DNA of 64,000 nt, from contig BCJU01000001.1 in assembly GCA_001600355.1 (NCBI GenBank), forward strand, positions 5,580,013 through 5,644,012. Direction: 5' to 3'. Made by a program: the position numbers and the translations under genes. This DNA is from Meira nashicola (Eukaryota > Basidiomycota > Exobasidiomycetes > Exobasidiales > Brachybasidiaceae). The notes beneath the pieces are model-generated. The model did no database searches. It saw only the letters and a program-made list of their open reading frames with translations, and was not told the DNA's origin. Below are positions 39,501 through 48,465 of this stretch, one piece after another; the stretch's first letter is position 1; every line of letters starts with the position of its first letter.

Positions 39501-39672
39501 ATGGTACCATTCACAAGAAATAAACGTTATGGTCGATAGCAGACAAATAGTCGGTGAATGGGATCGTGCATTACGTCGTAATCAGAGCACACATTTGTAC
39601 GGTCGAGTAGACGATGATGGCATTTGGCGTGGACGAACAGGAGCGGAAAAGGTTGACAAAGGAGGGGATTAA
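36598..39672 (+). CDS. Phospholipase D superfamily protein with two HKD motifs
   Basis: Single exon, 1024 residues from ATG 36598. Two complete HxKxxxxD catalytic motifs are present: FHAKLLLVDRKVALINSNN (His298) and CHVKYASFDGEVAIIGSGN (His946). Each is followed by the usual small-residue loop, so both half-sites of the active site are intact. The two halves are separated by an unusually long (~600 residue) low-complexity linker rich in Ser, Ala, Glu and Asn. There is no PX, PH or C2 domain, so this is not the Spo14-type enzyme; it resembles the cardiolipin-synthase-like PLD group found in filamentous fungi. Substrate unknown. The undetermined base lies outside the coding sequence. Confidence 0.85.
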   Translation: MSCFPKTKATQQSAKEKSTASSSTFPQSEHATITSAVAADPSLPPSKAASRLFPNPPAWKRGILRFKIKEQLEEGRGKKWNWHKGAVHVGNREPDDEELRSIRDRFGYSADAEKGASRLYLMMLADACLPLPRNPMSGVVSPSLLATTGIVPFTVFSTGPDIIQHYYDCIVAAQREVVCLTNYWQLGKNVDRIADALRELNKRHQKRKEEKTTQDSNGKSDSESSKKNNRPKDVKLEDKIIVKIMWDRGPQTLADLFRIRKPVPPELWKKNGLPTEDDIPYLSVEILNYHRPLMGTFHAKLLLVDRKVALINSNNIQDRPNLEACTRLEGDIVNSVYDHALISWGNRLNPPLPCLGSPAPKTPSPAAFSGGEESTLPHITAQRLREIASSVRERLRSDDEEAEVEQARPPIRRLSFADVMDGVMRRDGTAQSPTQTHTPRTPRFGPSTPKFGPSSPQKERQPGSPNIDGEQAARNAGAIWAKKVLVDRFHQFSPTSATAGVRMSETNESGTETMQGSQSADQVLTPNRRHFADVVYALMEKEGVKPGLWAEGALDAFGLGPSSSRNVADEARRSRNAAKSAIEKGISIPQVVKEEDGANLKSNGYVEGGDDTLNEVGAGSPNATVSSLKHTSQKDSELTNANGEATEGKVEDADHDLETADQLELGEPEQTRPQNDEGLTLPANVTKPSSPSQSTTNLEVPNANRNANGDADPASTEPTTTLDEAPEAAPGSKAYQRRKRTISTRSRASASERLAQITKSLDFANLSQVKGEITAQQLTAMTDRVAQEIGGSFAKGAVDILDFNPYIFHLPHSPVPMALVNRRPHGTPGHSDIRNAQDAAWLAGFRYAKDHIFLQSPTLNATPIKHAVLHAVRRHVRVELWLGLGFNDKSESMPFQGGTNENVVTRLYRQLRREGKGDEKYLEVYWYTGKDMGRPLNAVRKQRNCHVKYASFDGEVAIIGSGNQDTQSWYHSQEINVMVDSRQIVGEWDRALRRNQSTHLYGRVDDDGIWRGRTGAEKVDKGGD

Positions 39673-39857
39673 ATTACAACATCAGCATTTCTTTCATTTT
39701 CATTCATTCTTACAAGATTCATTCAACTGCATTCTTGTTCTAACATTCTTTGCTTAATTGTTTTTTAGAAAAATGTTCAATTATCATTGCATGAAATGCT
39801 GTTCTTATTGATGATGTAGTATTATACAAATGTGTATCTGTCTATAAAGATCCTTGA

Positions 39858-41564
39858 CTATTTCTTGCTCGGCTTAGTAGAAGGAGCAAGAGCATGACCT
39901 GTCTCACGAATATGAGTGAATAATTTAGAACGTGAATCAAAGCCGGTCGAGCAAACATTACATCGTTCTTTGGCAAACTTTGCATCTTTTTTTGCCCTTC
40001 GGGATTTTTTACCGTTTGATATAGGCATTTCAGTCAGCTCTTCCGGCTGTTTACTGGCGTTTTGCGTATTTACTTCCTCTTCAGAAACGACTTCAGGAGT
40101 GGCTGCTTCGCTTGCTGCTGCCTTTTCTTGCTCTTTCATACGCTTCTTCAGCTTTTGTCTTGCTTTTTTACTCAAGCCTGCCATTTCATCTTGTGCTTCT
40201 TCACTTTGTGCAGGAATGATGACGATGCTTTCATCTTGTTCTTCTTCTTCTTCCTCTTCCACATTCATCTCTTTCATACTCTTTTGCAAATCACGATCTT
40301 CCCTTTGCATATCCCTTTTAAGCTTTTGCACTTGCTTCTTATGTTTATTGCTTCTTTCATGATTGGCAAAAGCGGCCTCCGATTGAAACACTTTATCGCA
40401 TGCAAAGCATTCCAATCCATCAACGCCTTCATCAAAATCATCTCCATCTTCCTCATTACCTTGTATCTCTTCTCCAAAAGATGCTTCGCTGTCTTCATCG
40501 CTATCTTCAGCACCATGTTCCCATACATCCCAACTCTGCTTTCGATATGATCGAGCACGTTCTTCTTGTTCCCGCTTTTCACGTTCAGCAGCTTCTTTTC
40601 TTCTTTGCATCTCTTCGGCTGAATTGGTTGCAGCAGATTGTGAATTAATATGTGCTTTCACTCTAGGATCTCGCTTACGTATAAAGCTTACCAAAGATCG
40701 AATTGTATCATTATATTCTCTCCTTGCCGTTTCTCGCATTCGTTTATTCTCCTTTTCCATTGCACGTTTCACACGTCGATCAGGCGCATCATTCACACGA
40801 TAACCATCACGCCAAGCAAAACCTTTTCGGGTCGAAAATCCTGACCAAACTGCGTAAAAGTCTCGAATTTGGGTTTGATGAATTGTTGTTTCGCCATCAG
40901 AATGTTTGTTATGCAAATACGGTGTATGCGAATAACCAAAGCTCGGGAAAGCTTCAAACGGTGAACTTGTTTCACCAGGGTATGGAGCCGCGCCTTTTTC
41001 TTCTTCCGCAAGTCTCTCGAATACTCTTCTATACGTTCCAAAGAATCCAGCTTCATCGGCGGAAGGAGGTTGAATATCCATACATAGAGAGGCATCCAAG
41101 AATCGCATAATCTGTCTTGGTGTAAGACCTGGAGAAGAACTTCCAGTCGGTGCTGGCGGTGGCTTTTGCTTCCCACTTCTAAAATTTTGAAAGGTTTGTT
41201 CATCGAAAGCTTCATCAACGTAATCGTCATCATCTTCCATTCCACCTCCCAAGATCTGTTCACGATGTGCATCATACCAAGCACGTTCTTGATCATCGCT
41301 CAGCACCTCATATGCAGCTTGAATTAATCTGAATCTCTCGTTTGCTGCTTCGACATCATCGGGATTCTTGTCAGGATGAAAACGTAAAGCTAATCTTCTG
41401 TAGGCTTTGCGAATCTCATCTGATGTGCTTGTGGCGGTATTTGGTTCGGGCAATTCTAACAGTCCGTAATAATCTTGTACGTCTATTCCATCTTTTGTCA
41501 TCGGCCTATTGCTCCCTGACGTTCCCCTCCCGCTACCATCTTGAGATGATTGTGAAGCTCCCAT
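39858..41564 (-). CDS. JJJ1: Cytosolic J-protein of ribosome biogenesis (Jjj1/DNAJC21)
   Basis: Single exon, 568 residues. The N-terminal J domain (~residues 31-105) has the HPD in ALRFHPDKNPDD. The middle region contains FYAVWSGFSTRKGFAW, the Jjj1 signature, then a charged helical stretch (MEKENKRMRETARREYNDTIRSLV). Two C2H2 zinc fingers follow, FACDKVFQSEAAFANHERSNKHKK around residue 388 and CNVCSTGFDSRSKLFTHIRETGH near the end. Jjj1 stimulates Hsp70 on late cytosolic 60S subunits together with Rei1 to release Arx1. Length and domain order match the family. Confidence 0.94.
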   Translation of the reverse strand: MGASQSSQDGSGRGTSGSNRPMTKDGIDVQDYYGLLELPEPNTATSTSDEIRKAYRRLALRFHPDKNPDDVEAANERFRLIQAAYEVLSDDQERAWYDAHREQILGGGMEDDDDYVDEAFDEQTFQNFRSGKQKPPPAPTGSSSPGLTPRQIMRFLDASLCMDIQPPSADEAGFFGTYRRVFERLAEEEKGAAPYPGETSSPFEAFPSFGYSHTPYLHNKHSDGETTIHQTQIRDFYAVWSGFSTRKGFAWRDGYRVNDAPDRRVKRAMEKENKRMRETARREYNDTIRSLVSFIRKRDPRVKAHINSQSAATNSAEEMQRRKEAAEREKREQEERARSYRKQSWDVWEHGAEDSDEDSEASFGEEIQGNEEDGDDFDEGVDGLECFACDKVFQSEAAFANHERSNKHKKQVQKLKRDMQREDRDLQKSMKEMNVEEEEEEEQDESIVIIPAQSEEAQDEMAGLSKKARQKLKKRMKEQEKAAASEAATPEVVSEEEVNTQNASKQPEELTEMPISNGKKSRRAKKDAKFAKERCNVCSTGFDSRSKLFTHIRETGHALAPSTKPSKK

Positions 41565-42139
41565 TTCCCTCCTACCTCTCCGTACCCGTTAGTATAATAA
41601 GGTGATGGTGTCCTTAAGGATATATTGGAAGCAAGAGGCAAAACTCCACAAACTCCGTATAAATAAATAAATAAAAATCTATACAATTACGTAAGCAAGA
41701 GCGCAAGTGAGACTTTGGTACCTTTCTTCTCTGTCTATATGTTATTTTATCTGGTGATCACAAACTACCACATCCCAAAATTTTGTGGTTGCAACTATAT
41801 CATTGCATTTTGGGTTGCATAATCTGTCACGACAACCGCGCTAGAAAGCATGTACAGAAAGATGATTTTACAACACACTATTCAACTCTAAGAGAATGAA
41901 AGAAGAAATGTAGAAAACGTCAGCCATTTGTACTAATGGTAACAAAATCAATACTCCACTGCTGCCAATGCTGAACGATATGCACATATATCAGACACAT
42001 AAAATGATTCCGGATAAGGCTTCCTCCTCATGCGTGATCCAAAAGAATTAAATCACATCCGTTGAGGGAGACCTGGTATATCATCACTTGACATGGCATA
42101 CAGCATCTATGCATTCCCGCAGGATTCAACTTCTCACCT
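41565..42139. other. Intergenic region between JJJ1 and RPS12
   Basis: No gene seen. It holds the JJJ1 promoter and the 3' flank of RPS12. Confidence 0.6.
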
Positions 42140-42586
42140 TTAGAGAGATTTGAAGTGAGACAACAAAACGTTGAGACCTTCGCTTTCCTCTCCGTAGTCA
42201 CGGACGACGACGCATGAGCAGCCAACAACCTTACGGGCGTTACCTTCTCTGTCGATCTTGCACAATCCAGCCCAAGTTCCCAATGTCTTTGGGTCGGAAA
42301 CCTTGAGCAAGTTGATCTTGTGCTCGGTGCACAAAGCTTCGATCAATTTGATGTACTCTTGTTCAGTGCAGGTTTCGACCAAAACGCACAAGTGAGCTTG
42401 ACGACGGTCCAAAGCCTTTGCGCATTCACGCAAACCACGGGCCAAACCATCGTGAACCAAAGCCTTCTTCAAAACTTCTTGCAAAGCATCTTCGATGGAC
42501 ATAGCACCGCCGGTCTTGGCTGGGGCGGCAACCTCGGTCTCCTCGACCTCGGCAACATCAACTGGAGTCTCTTCGACGTCAGACAT
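42140..42586 (-). CDS. RPS12: 40S ribosomal protein S12 (eS12)
   Basis: Single exon, 148 residues. After an acidic N-terminus ([15 protein letters not shown]) comes the L7Ae-like fold: [39 protein letters not shown] and [20 protein letters not shown] are all diagnostic of eS12. Codon use is biased to C-ending codons unlike most neighbours, as expected for a highly expressed gene. It is divergent from RPS11 about 1 kb away. Confidence 0.97.
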   Translation of the reverse strand: MSDVEETPVDVAEVEETEVAAPAKTGGAMSIEDALQEVLKKALVHDGLARGLRECAKALDRRQAHLCVLVETCTEQEYIKLIEALCTEHKINLLKVSDPKTLGTWAGLCKIDREGNARKVVGCSCVVVRDYGEESEGLNVLLSHFKSL

Positions 42587-43195
42587 GGCGAATTAAAGAA
42601 AAAGTGTGTAAAAATATAGTCGTAAGGGCTTCTTCGATGAGTCGCTCCGCGAGTGATCTCAGCCCCGTTTCGGTTTTGAGAAAAAGGAGGTTGAGAAAAG
42701 AAGTGATAGAGAAGAAGGAAAGATTGTGTGGCCAGAATCATACGTAATGAATAATTCCTACCGCCTTGCCTTTGCGCGCATCTAGCCTGTCTTTCGATTC
42801 ATTCTCAAGCTCTGCAGGAATTAAACCAACTTTCATCACGTGTTCCGGGCCAAACGCTAAACCGCAACCAGAGTCGAGAAGTTTTTGTATACACTGCGGT
42901 ACAATTTATTAATTGCATCACGCGTGTGTAGCAAAATATTGTATTAAAAATTAGCAAGAGTTGTATTTCAAGTGCAAGAAAGATATTAGGGCAAATACAG
43001 AAATGCGTGTCTACTAGGGCGAAGAAGCTTTGTGCTTCTTAAGCACAGCAGGAGTCAATATACCCAAAATTGAGCGCCTACTTCAGCAGCTTAAGTGTAT
43101 CTCAGAGAAAGAAGTCTCATTATCAGAATTCACTCTCCATCGATATTCACCACCATCATAATCGACCTTTTCCGACACAACTTTCGACATAATCC
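42587..43195. other. Shared upstream region of RPS12 and RPS11
   Basis: No gene seen; both flanking genes are divergent ribosomal protein genes, so this is promoter and 5' UTR sequence. Confidence 0.6.
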
Positions 43196-43569
43196 GTAAG
43201 TGTCACCGCATCAGACATCCAATGGCAACTGTTCACGAAAAGGAAGGGAAAGAAAAGACGGGCTGCATTCAAAAATTGATACGACAATGGCATAAAGGCG
43301 TGAAGAAGAAATGGGCATAAGTGTGTTGTATGGGGTGGTTTAGTAGGGGATGGTTCTCCAAGGAGAGAATGTAGCGCATTTATAATATTGTCTGCGGATA
43401 AACATCTCTACAGGACACAGAAGTTCTACGAAAAGCCGACGAAGGACGAACGACTCAGAACATCAAATAAAGCAGTACACCGCCATCCGCCAATCGTAAA
43501 CAGTTGCCATTGACCGACCATCTACACTCAGAATCGATTGTGCTCACATATTCTCTTTCACACTTACAG
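43196..43569 (+). other. Putative 5' UTR intron of RPS11
   Basis: A perfect GTAAGT donor at 43196 and a pyrimidine-rich TTACAG acceptor ending at 43569, six bases before the ATG, suggest a 374-nt intron in the leader. No obvious snoRNA was found in it by eye. Confidence 0.45.
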
Positions 43570-43575
43570 GCAAGC

Positions 43576-44134
43576 ATGGCTTCTACCGGTGTCGAATTGA
43601 CCGTTCAATCTGAACGTGCTTTCCAAAAGGTAAGTTTCTCAAATGTGGATTGGTAGATGTAATGAACATGCTGCTAACAATGCTTCCCACCTTCACCTCT
43701 GTCAGCAACCCATCTTCTTGAACTCCAAGGCTGCTCGCAAGACCACCAGAACCAAGCGTTGGTACAAGGATGTCGGTCTTGGTTTCAAGACCCCTCGTGC
43801 TGCCATTGATGGTCAATACATCGACAAAAAGTGCCCATGGACCGGTTTGGTCTCCATTCGTGGTCGTATTTTGACCGGACGTGTTATCTCCACCAAGATG
43901 CAACGTACCATCATCATCCGTCGTGAATACTTGCACTACATTCCCAAGTACAACCGTTACGAACGCCGTCACTCCAACTTGCCCGTTCACGTCAGCCCTG
44001 CTTTCCGTGTCAACTTGGGTGATGAAGTTGTTGTCGGTCAATGCCGCCCATTGTCCAAGACTGTTGGTTTCAACTTGCTCAAGATCACACGTTCCGCTGC
44101 TGAAAAGCAAGAGAAGACTTTCGGAAAGTTCTAA
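43576..44134 (+). CDS. RPS11: 40S ribosomal protein S11 (uS17)
   Basis: Two exons, 43576-43629 and 43706-44134, with a 76-nt intron (GTAAGT, GTCAG) after codon 18; 160 residues. The protein begins with [14 protein letters not shown] and contains [39 protein letters not shown] and [14 protein letters not shown], which fix it as eukaryotic uS17. Codon use is strongly C-biased. An additional intron in the leader is likely. Confidence 0.97.
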
Positions 44135-44225
44135 GCGACTTACCGTCTCGAAACTCTTGTTCTTTTATTGCACTCTGATCCCGTACTATACATTAGCATA
44201 CGAACGCCATTCGTATTCACACACA

Positions 44226-44260
<35 letters not shown>

Positions 44261-44574
44261 GTAGTTTTTAACTTCCTATGTCTTTGACTTCTTTTGCATA
44301 TACTTTGCAAAGAAGCATTGTCATGCCTTCATACGCATCGGCCATGAGCCACAAAATGATACAATATTGAGATAAAGCTCGAGTGTGATCAGTTAGAATT
44401 AGACACGGATACTGGAACACACTTTGGATGTGCATCATTGATTCAATCGTCAATGGATGTGCATGTGTGTGTAAGTACATTCTTTACATGAAAGGATTAT
44501 TAATTTGTATAAAAGTTAAATATAATGTAAGACATGTGCTCACTGCTTCGTAACGATTTCGTTTGTGTTTGCGT
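44135..44574. other. Convergent intergenic region RPS11/IDH2
   Basis: No gene seen; contains the CA microsatellite and the 3' flanks of both genes. Confidence 0.6.
44215..44258. repeat. (CA)n microsatellite
   Basis: About 20 CA units with a single CTC interruption near the start, in the 3' flank of RPS11. Confidence 0.95.
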
Positions 44575-45747
44575 TTATTGCGATGGTGGCTTTTCTCCCA
44601 AACGTTTAATGATTGATTCTGTGAATGCTTTAGTGCCGTGCTTACCGCCCAAATCTCCGGTACGTTCACCGTGTGCAATTGCGCTGAAAACACCAGATTC
44701 AATCTTATCAGCATGTTCGAAAAGAGACATGTGACGCAACATCATAATACTAGAAAGTAGAAGAGCGGTTGGGTTTGCCATATCCTTTCCTGCGATCATA
44801 GGTGCTGTTCCGTGAACGGCTTCAAAGAGAGAAGCATCTTTACCAATGTTACCGGAAGGTGTCAAACCCAAACCTCCAATCAAACCGGCGCACATATCTG
44901 ACAAAATGTCACCGTACAAGTTTGGCATAACCATAACACGATCGGCGTATGGAGCGGGATCTTGAACGATACGCAAGCAAGCACGGTCCAATAAATCTTC
45001 ATCGTATTCGATGTGAGGGTATTCCTTGGCAACTTGACGACAAGCATGCAAGAACATACCATCGGACATTTTCATAATGTTTGCTTTGTGAACGGCAGTG
45101 ACTTTGTTTCTTCCATTTTGTTCGGCATGGTGGAAAGCGTAACGAGCAACACGTTCAGATGCTTCTAAAGTGATCAATTTGATACTTTGAACGACACCAT
45201 CAACCACTTCATGTTCGATACCACTGTATTCTCCTTCTGTGTTTTCACGAATTAAGACAGTGTCAACGTTATCATAAGGTGTTTTGTAACCTTGAATCGA
45301 ACGACAAGGACGAACGTTTGCGAAAAGCTTAAACGTTCTTCTGAGTGTCAAATTCATGGAAACGTGACCTTTACCGATTGGTGTTGCTAAAGGACCTTTA
45401 AGAGCGACAGTGTTCTTTTTGATACTTGCAACACTGTCATCAGGAATAATTTGTTTGCCATTTCTGATCAAAGGTGTAACTTCAACCTCTTCCCAATCGA
45501 TCGGAACATCAGCTGCACGATATATTTCCTTCACACTGTTTGCAACTTCAGGTCCAATACCATCACCTGGAATTAAAGTGACCAAGTACTTTCCGTTTGC
45601 CTGCTTTTCCTTTGCATATGCAGATGTTGGTGAAGATGTTACTGGCATTGCCAATCGGCTCACAGGGCTTGTATGAAGCGAACGAGGCAAAGAGGCCACA
45701 TTGCCAACTTGCTTTTGAACGGCACGACGGGCGATAGGTGTGAACAT
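44575..45747 (-). CDS. IDH2: NAD-dependent isocitrate dehydrogenase, catalytic subunit, mitochondrial
   Basis: Single exon, 390 residues from ATG 45747. The N-terminus ([25 protein letters not shown], shown in part) is a mitochondrial presequence. Core motifs are [43 protein letters not shown] and the metal/NAD region [19 protein letters not shown] with [11 protein letters not shown]. The S-x-N-L-x-L-RR-x(5)-ANVRP form with its isocitrate-binding arginines marks the catalytic Idh2 subunit; the regulatory Idh1 differs there. It converts isocitrate to 2-oxoglutarate in the TCA cycle. Confidence 0.94.
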   Translation of the reverse strand: MFTPIARRAVQKQVGNVASLPRSLHTSPVSRLAMPVTSSPTSAYAKEKQANGKYLVTLIPGDGIGPEVANSVKEIYRAADVPIDWEEVEVTPLIRNGKQIIPDDSVASIKKNTVALKGPLATPIGKGHVSMNLTLRRTFKLFANVRPCRSIQGYKTPYDNVDTVLIRENTEGEYSGIEHEVVDGVVQSIKLITLEASERVARYAFHHAEQNGRNKVTAVHKANIMKMSDGMFLHACRQVAKEYPHIEYDEDLLDRACLRIVQDPAPYADRVMVMPNLYGDILSDMCAGLIGGLGLTPSGNIGKDASLFEAVHGTAPMIAGKDMANPTALLLSSIMMLRHMSLFEHADKIESGVFSAIAHGERTGDLGGKHGTKAFTESIIKRLGEKPPSQ

Positions 45748-46232
45748 CTCGTACTGAATCACACTAAGTTTATGGGTATGATGACAAGTCTATAGGTTGT
45801 AGTAGATGATGATAAGGATTTCTGTTTTAAGGAACAACTGCCTATCCTTTTACCCTAAGAAGAAATAATGGAAACTTGTTCCGATACGCCAGCCTACGTG
45901 CCCAGCCCTTTTTCTGGGCGTTTGCATTTTTTATGCGTATAAAATTTAACATATGTACATACGTACGTATCCTAGGGCGTCACAAACTCACAATTATGCA
46001 CAGACTTTATCCGATGTCAAAAATTCGCGTCCATGAGTGATATTCTACACTCAAATATCTCACACGTGACCTTTCTTACTCGGGATTTGACCATGCTTCT
46101 CCGATGAGCAGTTTAATTCAAATGACAATGCAATTTGTCAAAGTTTGTGGTATAAAAGCATAATGTACATGAAAGAAGCAAATACAGCAATCCTGAATGG
46201 AAAAATAAAATATAAATATAAAAGCACAAATA
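45748..46232. other. Intergenic region upstream of IDH2
   Basis: No gene seen. Contains a TACATACGTACGTAT palindrome-like stretch near 45955. Confidence 0.55.
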
Positions 46233-48152
46233 TCAAGCAAAATCTGCACGTATTTTGCCGACCTTGGTAGTCATTAGGGAACGTGAGATAGGGAAAAGTG
46301 AAGATCCATCGTTCCAGTCATGGTTTTTAAACCAAGATCTACCTTTTACAATTCGACCAATTTTACCATGATTCACGTCAAGATCAATGCTAAAATGTTT
46401 TTCAGACTCGGGTTGATTAATTCTGACGGATCCTATTGTTGTACGAATATCATACTTCCCTTCGAATCTTGATGAATGACGAACGGTAATCGGACCGGTA
46501 TCGGTCGTGACATTGGATAAGAGTAAAGTCTTTTCATCTTGATCGCTATAATTCAAAACGATTTCTCCAGTTTTAGTAAATGCATCAACCTTCAAAGGTC
46601 TCCAAGATGATCCTTCAGCCAATCTAGCCAAAACCTTTGCGGTCTTTTCTGGATTCAAAATTTCCAGCAATCCAGAAGATTTGAGATAATCTCTATACGC
46701 ATCCTTATTTGCATCAACTTCGATCCACAAGTCTGCTGTTGTTTGAGCAATTATAGAATGTAAAGCACTCCATCGTCCACCCAGAACGCCAATAGACGAA
46801 GAACATGATACTTTTTCTGCTACAGCAATATGGCTAATGTTCAGACCACCGGTAGTTGATTTCAAATTGACATGATCGATTCCCACTGCTCCGGAAATCC
46901 AAATTGGTCCATTAGCTGTGGTAACGTCAATCTTTGGAGCCGCCAGCGTGATCAATGTTGGTTCACGGAAATAGATGTCTCTGATTTGGCCAGTGTCGAT
47001 ATGCATCGAGATACTCTCATTTGCACGGACTGTCATTCCGATTGCAATTCCACCTGTTCGGGCTTTTACAGCAAGCTTGCCGAACGTCCAGCCCATTACT
47101 CCAGGGAATTCGTCATTTGGTCCGTCGTATCCTTCGACTGCGATTCGTAAATTGTCTGACGTTAATTCCAAATTGCGAATCCATGAAGTGCCATCCCTCG
47201 CTAGACCTTGAGGAGATGTACGATACATCGAGTCAGGTACAAATACGTAGAGGTTCAGTATTAGACTCTCATCGGATGAGAAAGGTTTGTTTCCACTATT
47301 AATACTGATGCCCTCCCTGATTTCACCACCTCTTTCATCAATCATTCTATTGATTCGAACTTTGTTCAGCAAGTTTCGATCGCTAAATTTAGCTTCTACG
47401 AGTACGGCGATCCGATCGATCTTTGGTCCTTCATGGAATTCTTCCCATTCTCCTTTTCCTATAGATGAAGCTGGTAAAGTGATAATCACACCTCCATACG
47501 TAGATCCGTGAGCACGTATGAACGCTAAAGATTCATTTGCTGCAATGGAAAAGACTGTTCTACTAACGTATTGTGGAACATTGGGCAAAGGCCAAGAATC
47601 ATGAGGTGTATCTTGGACGGGTGACCAATCTGGCTCTTGAACAGGCTTACCGTCATCCCACCAAGGTTCTGGCATATCCTTTTTCGTATCGGTATTCTTG
47701 CCAAGGAAATTCATGAAAAGGAAAAGAGCAGTTGCACCTAGCAAAAAAGCAAACAAAAAATGCCAAAATCGTCTATATCTTGTCTTGTTTCTCAATTTTT
47801 GTTTCAGTATAATCTTTTGCCTTCTCGTTAATAATGGCATAGATTCATCGTCTGATTCCTCGCCATCCAGTGGGGGCTGTGAATGTTGTACGGTGCCGGT
47901 ATTTTCGGGCTGATCTCTTATGCCTGACTCGTTTGTTGATGTCGATTGATAATTTCGATTGTTTGCTTGTTGAGCTACTACAGAAGAAGAGCCGGAAGCA
48001 CTAGCACTGGCACCAACAGCAGCTTCTTCATATGCTGGAGGTGGTTGCTGCCAAGATCGATCATTTCGAGAAGCATATTCTTCCGCTTCTATTCTTGCAA
48101 TTCGTTCCGCTTCTTCATCCGCTTCTAGTCTTTTTGCATCAATTATTGCCAT
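46233..48152 (-). CDS. Single-pass membrane protein with a PPxY motif and an extracellular beta-rich domain
   Basis: Single exon, 639 residues. The N-terminal cytosolic part (~135 residues) has a PPPAYEEAA motif, the kind recognised by WW domains of Rsp5-type ubiquitin ligases, then a Ser-rich acidic stretch and a basic patch (RRQKIILKQKLRNKTRYRRF). One membrane span follows at about 136-157 (FWHFLFAFLLGATALFLFMNF). The rest is extracytosolic, with repeated patterns such as ITLAAPKIDVTTANGPIWIS, VNLKSTTGGLNIS and ITVRHSSRFEGKYDIRTTIG, which look like stacked beta-strands of a DUF4097-type helix. I recognise no specific homologue; a vacuolar or plasma membrane protein is plausible. Confidence 0.75.
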   Translation of the reverse strand: MAIIDAKRLEADEEAERIARIEAEEYASRNDRSWQQPPPAYEEAAVGASASASGSSSVVAQQANNRNYQSTSTNESGIRDQPENTGTVQHSQPPLDGEESDDESMPLLTRRQKIILKQKLRNKTRYRRFWHFLFAFLLGATALFLFMNFLGKNTDTKKDMPEPWWDDGKPVQEPDWSPVQDTPHDSWPLPNVPQYVSRTVFSIAANESLAFIRAHGSTYGGVIITLPASSIGKGEWEEFHEGPKIDRIAVLVEAKFSDRNLLNKVRINRMIDERGGEIREGISINSGNKPFSSDESLILNLYVFVPDSMYRTSPQGLARDGTSWIRNLELTSDNLRIAVEGYDGPNDEFPGVMGWTFGKLAVKARTGGIAIGMTVRANESISMHIDTGQIRDIYFREPTLITLAAPKIDVTTANGPIWISGAVGIDHVNLKSTTGGLNISHIAVAEKVSCSSSIGVLGGRWSALHSIIAQTTADLWIEVDANKDAYRDYLKSSGLLEILNPEKTAKVLARLAEGSSWRPLKVDAFTKTGEIVLNYSDQDEKTLLLSNVTTDTGPITVRHSSRFEGKYDIRTTIGSVRINQPESEKHFSIDLDVNHGKIGRIVKGRSWFKNHDWNDGSSLFPISRSLMTTKVGKIRADFA

Positions 48153-48465
48153 GATGTTGGTTGATATTCTGGAATAATTATCTTGGCCCTGAGGCCGTCA
48201 AAAAGGTACGGTACCGTCGAATTTGACAACCCTATAATGCTGAGTTTTTGGTCGTACTGAACCTAAATCGATAGCGTAAATGCTAACTTTAATACGTAAG
48301 CCTGGAGGAGTATATGAGAATAGTCTGTGCGTAACGGCCAGCGCGTGTAAAGTGCATTCACCGCTCTCGTGCCCTTTTGTACGTGTTCGTGTTGTTCTTC
48401 TTGTCTCCATATACATTTTCATACCGTCGTCACCGTCATCCTTCTTCGATTTCTAATCAGTAGAT
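48153..48465. other. Divergent promoter region upstream of CAP1
   Basis: No gene supported. Confidence 0.55.

Noticed and set aside
44215..44258. CA repeat as a CRISPR- or telomere-like array
   Set aside because: It is a simple dinucleotide microsatellite in a 3' flank.
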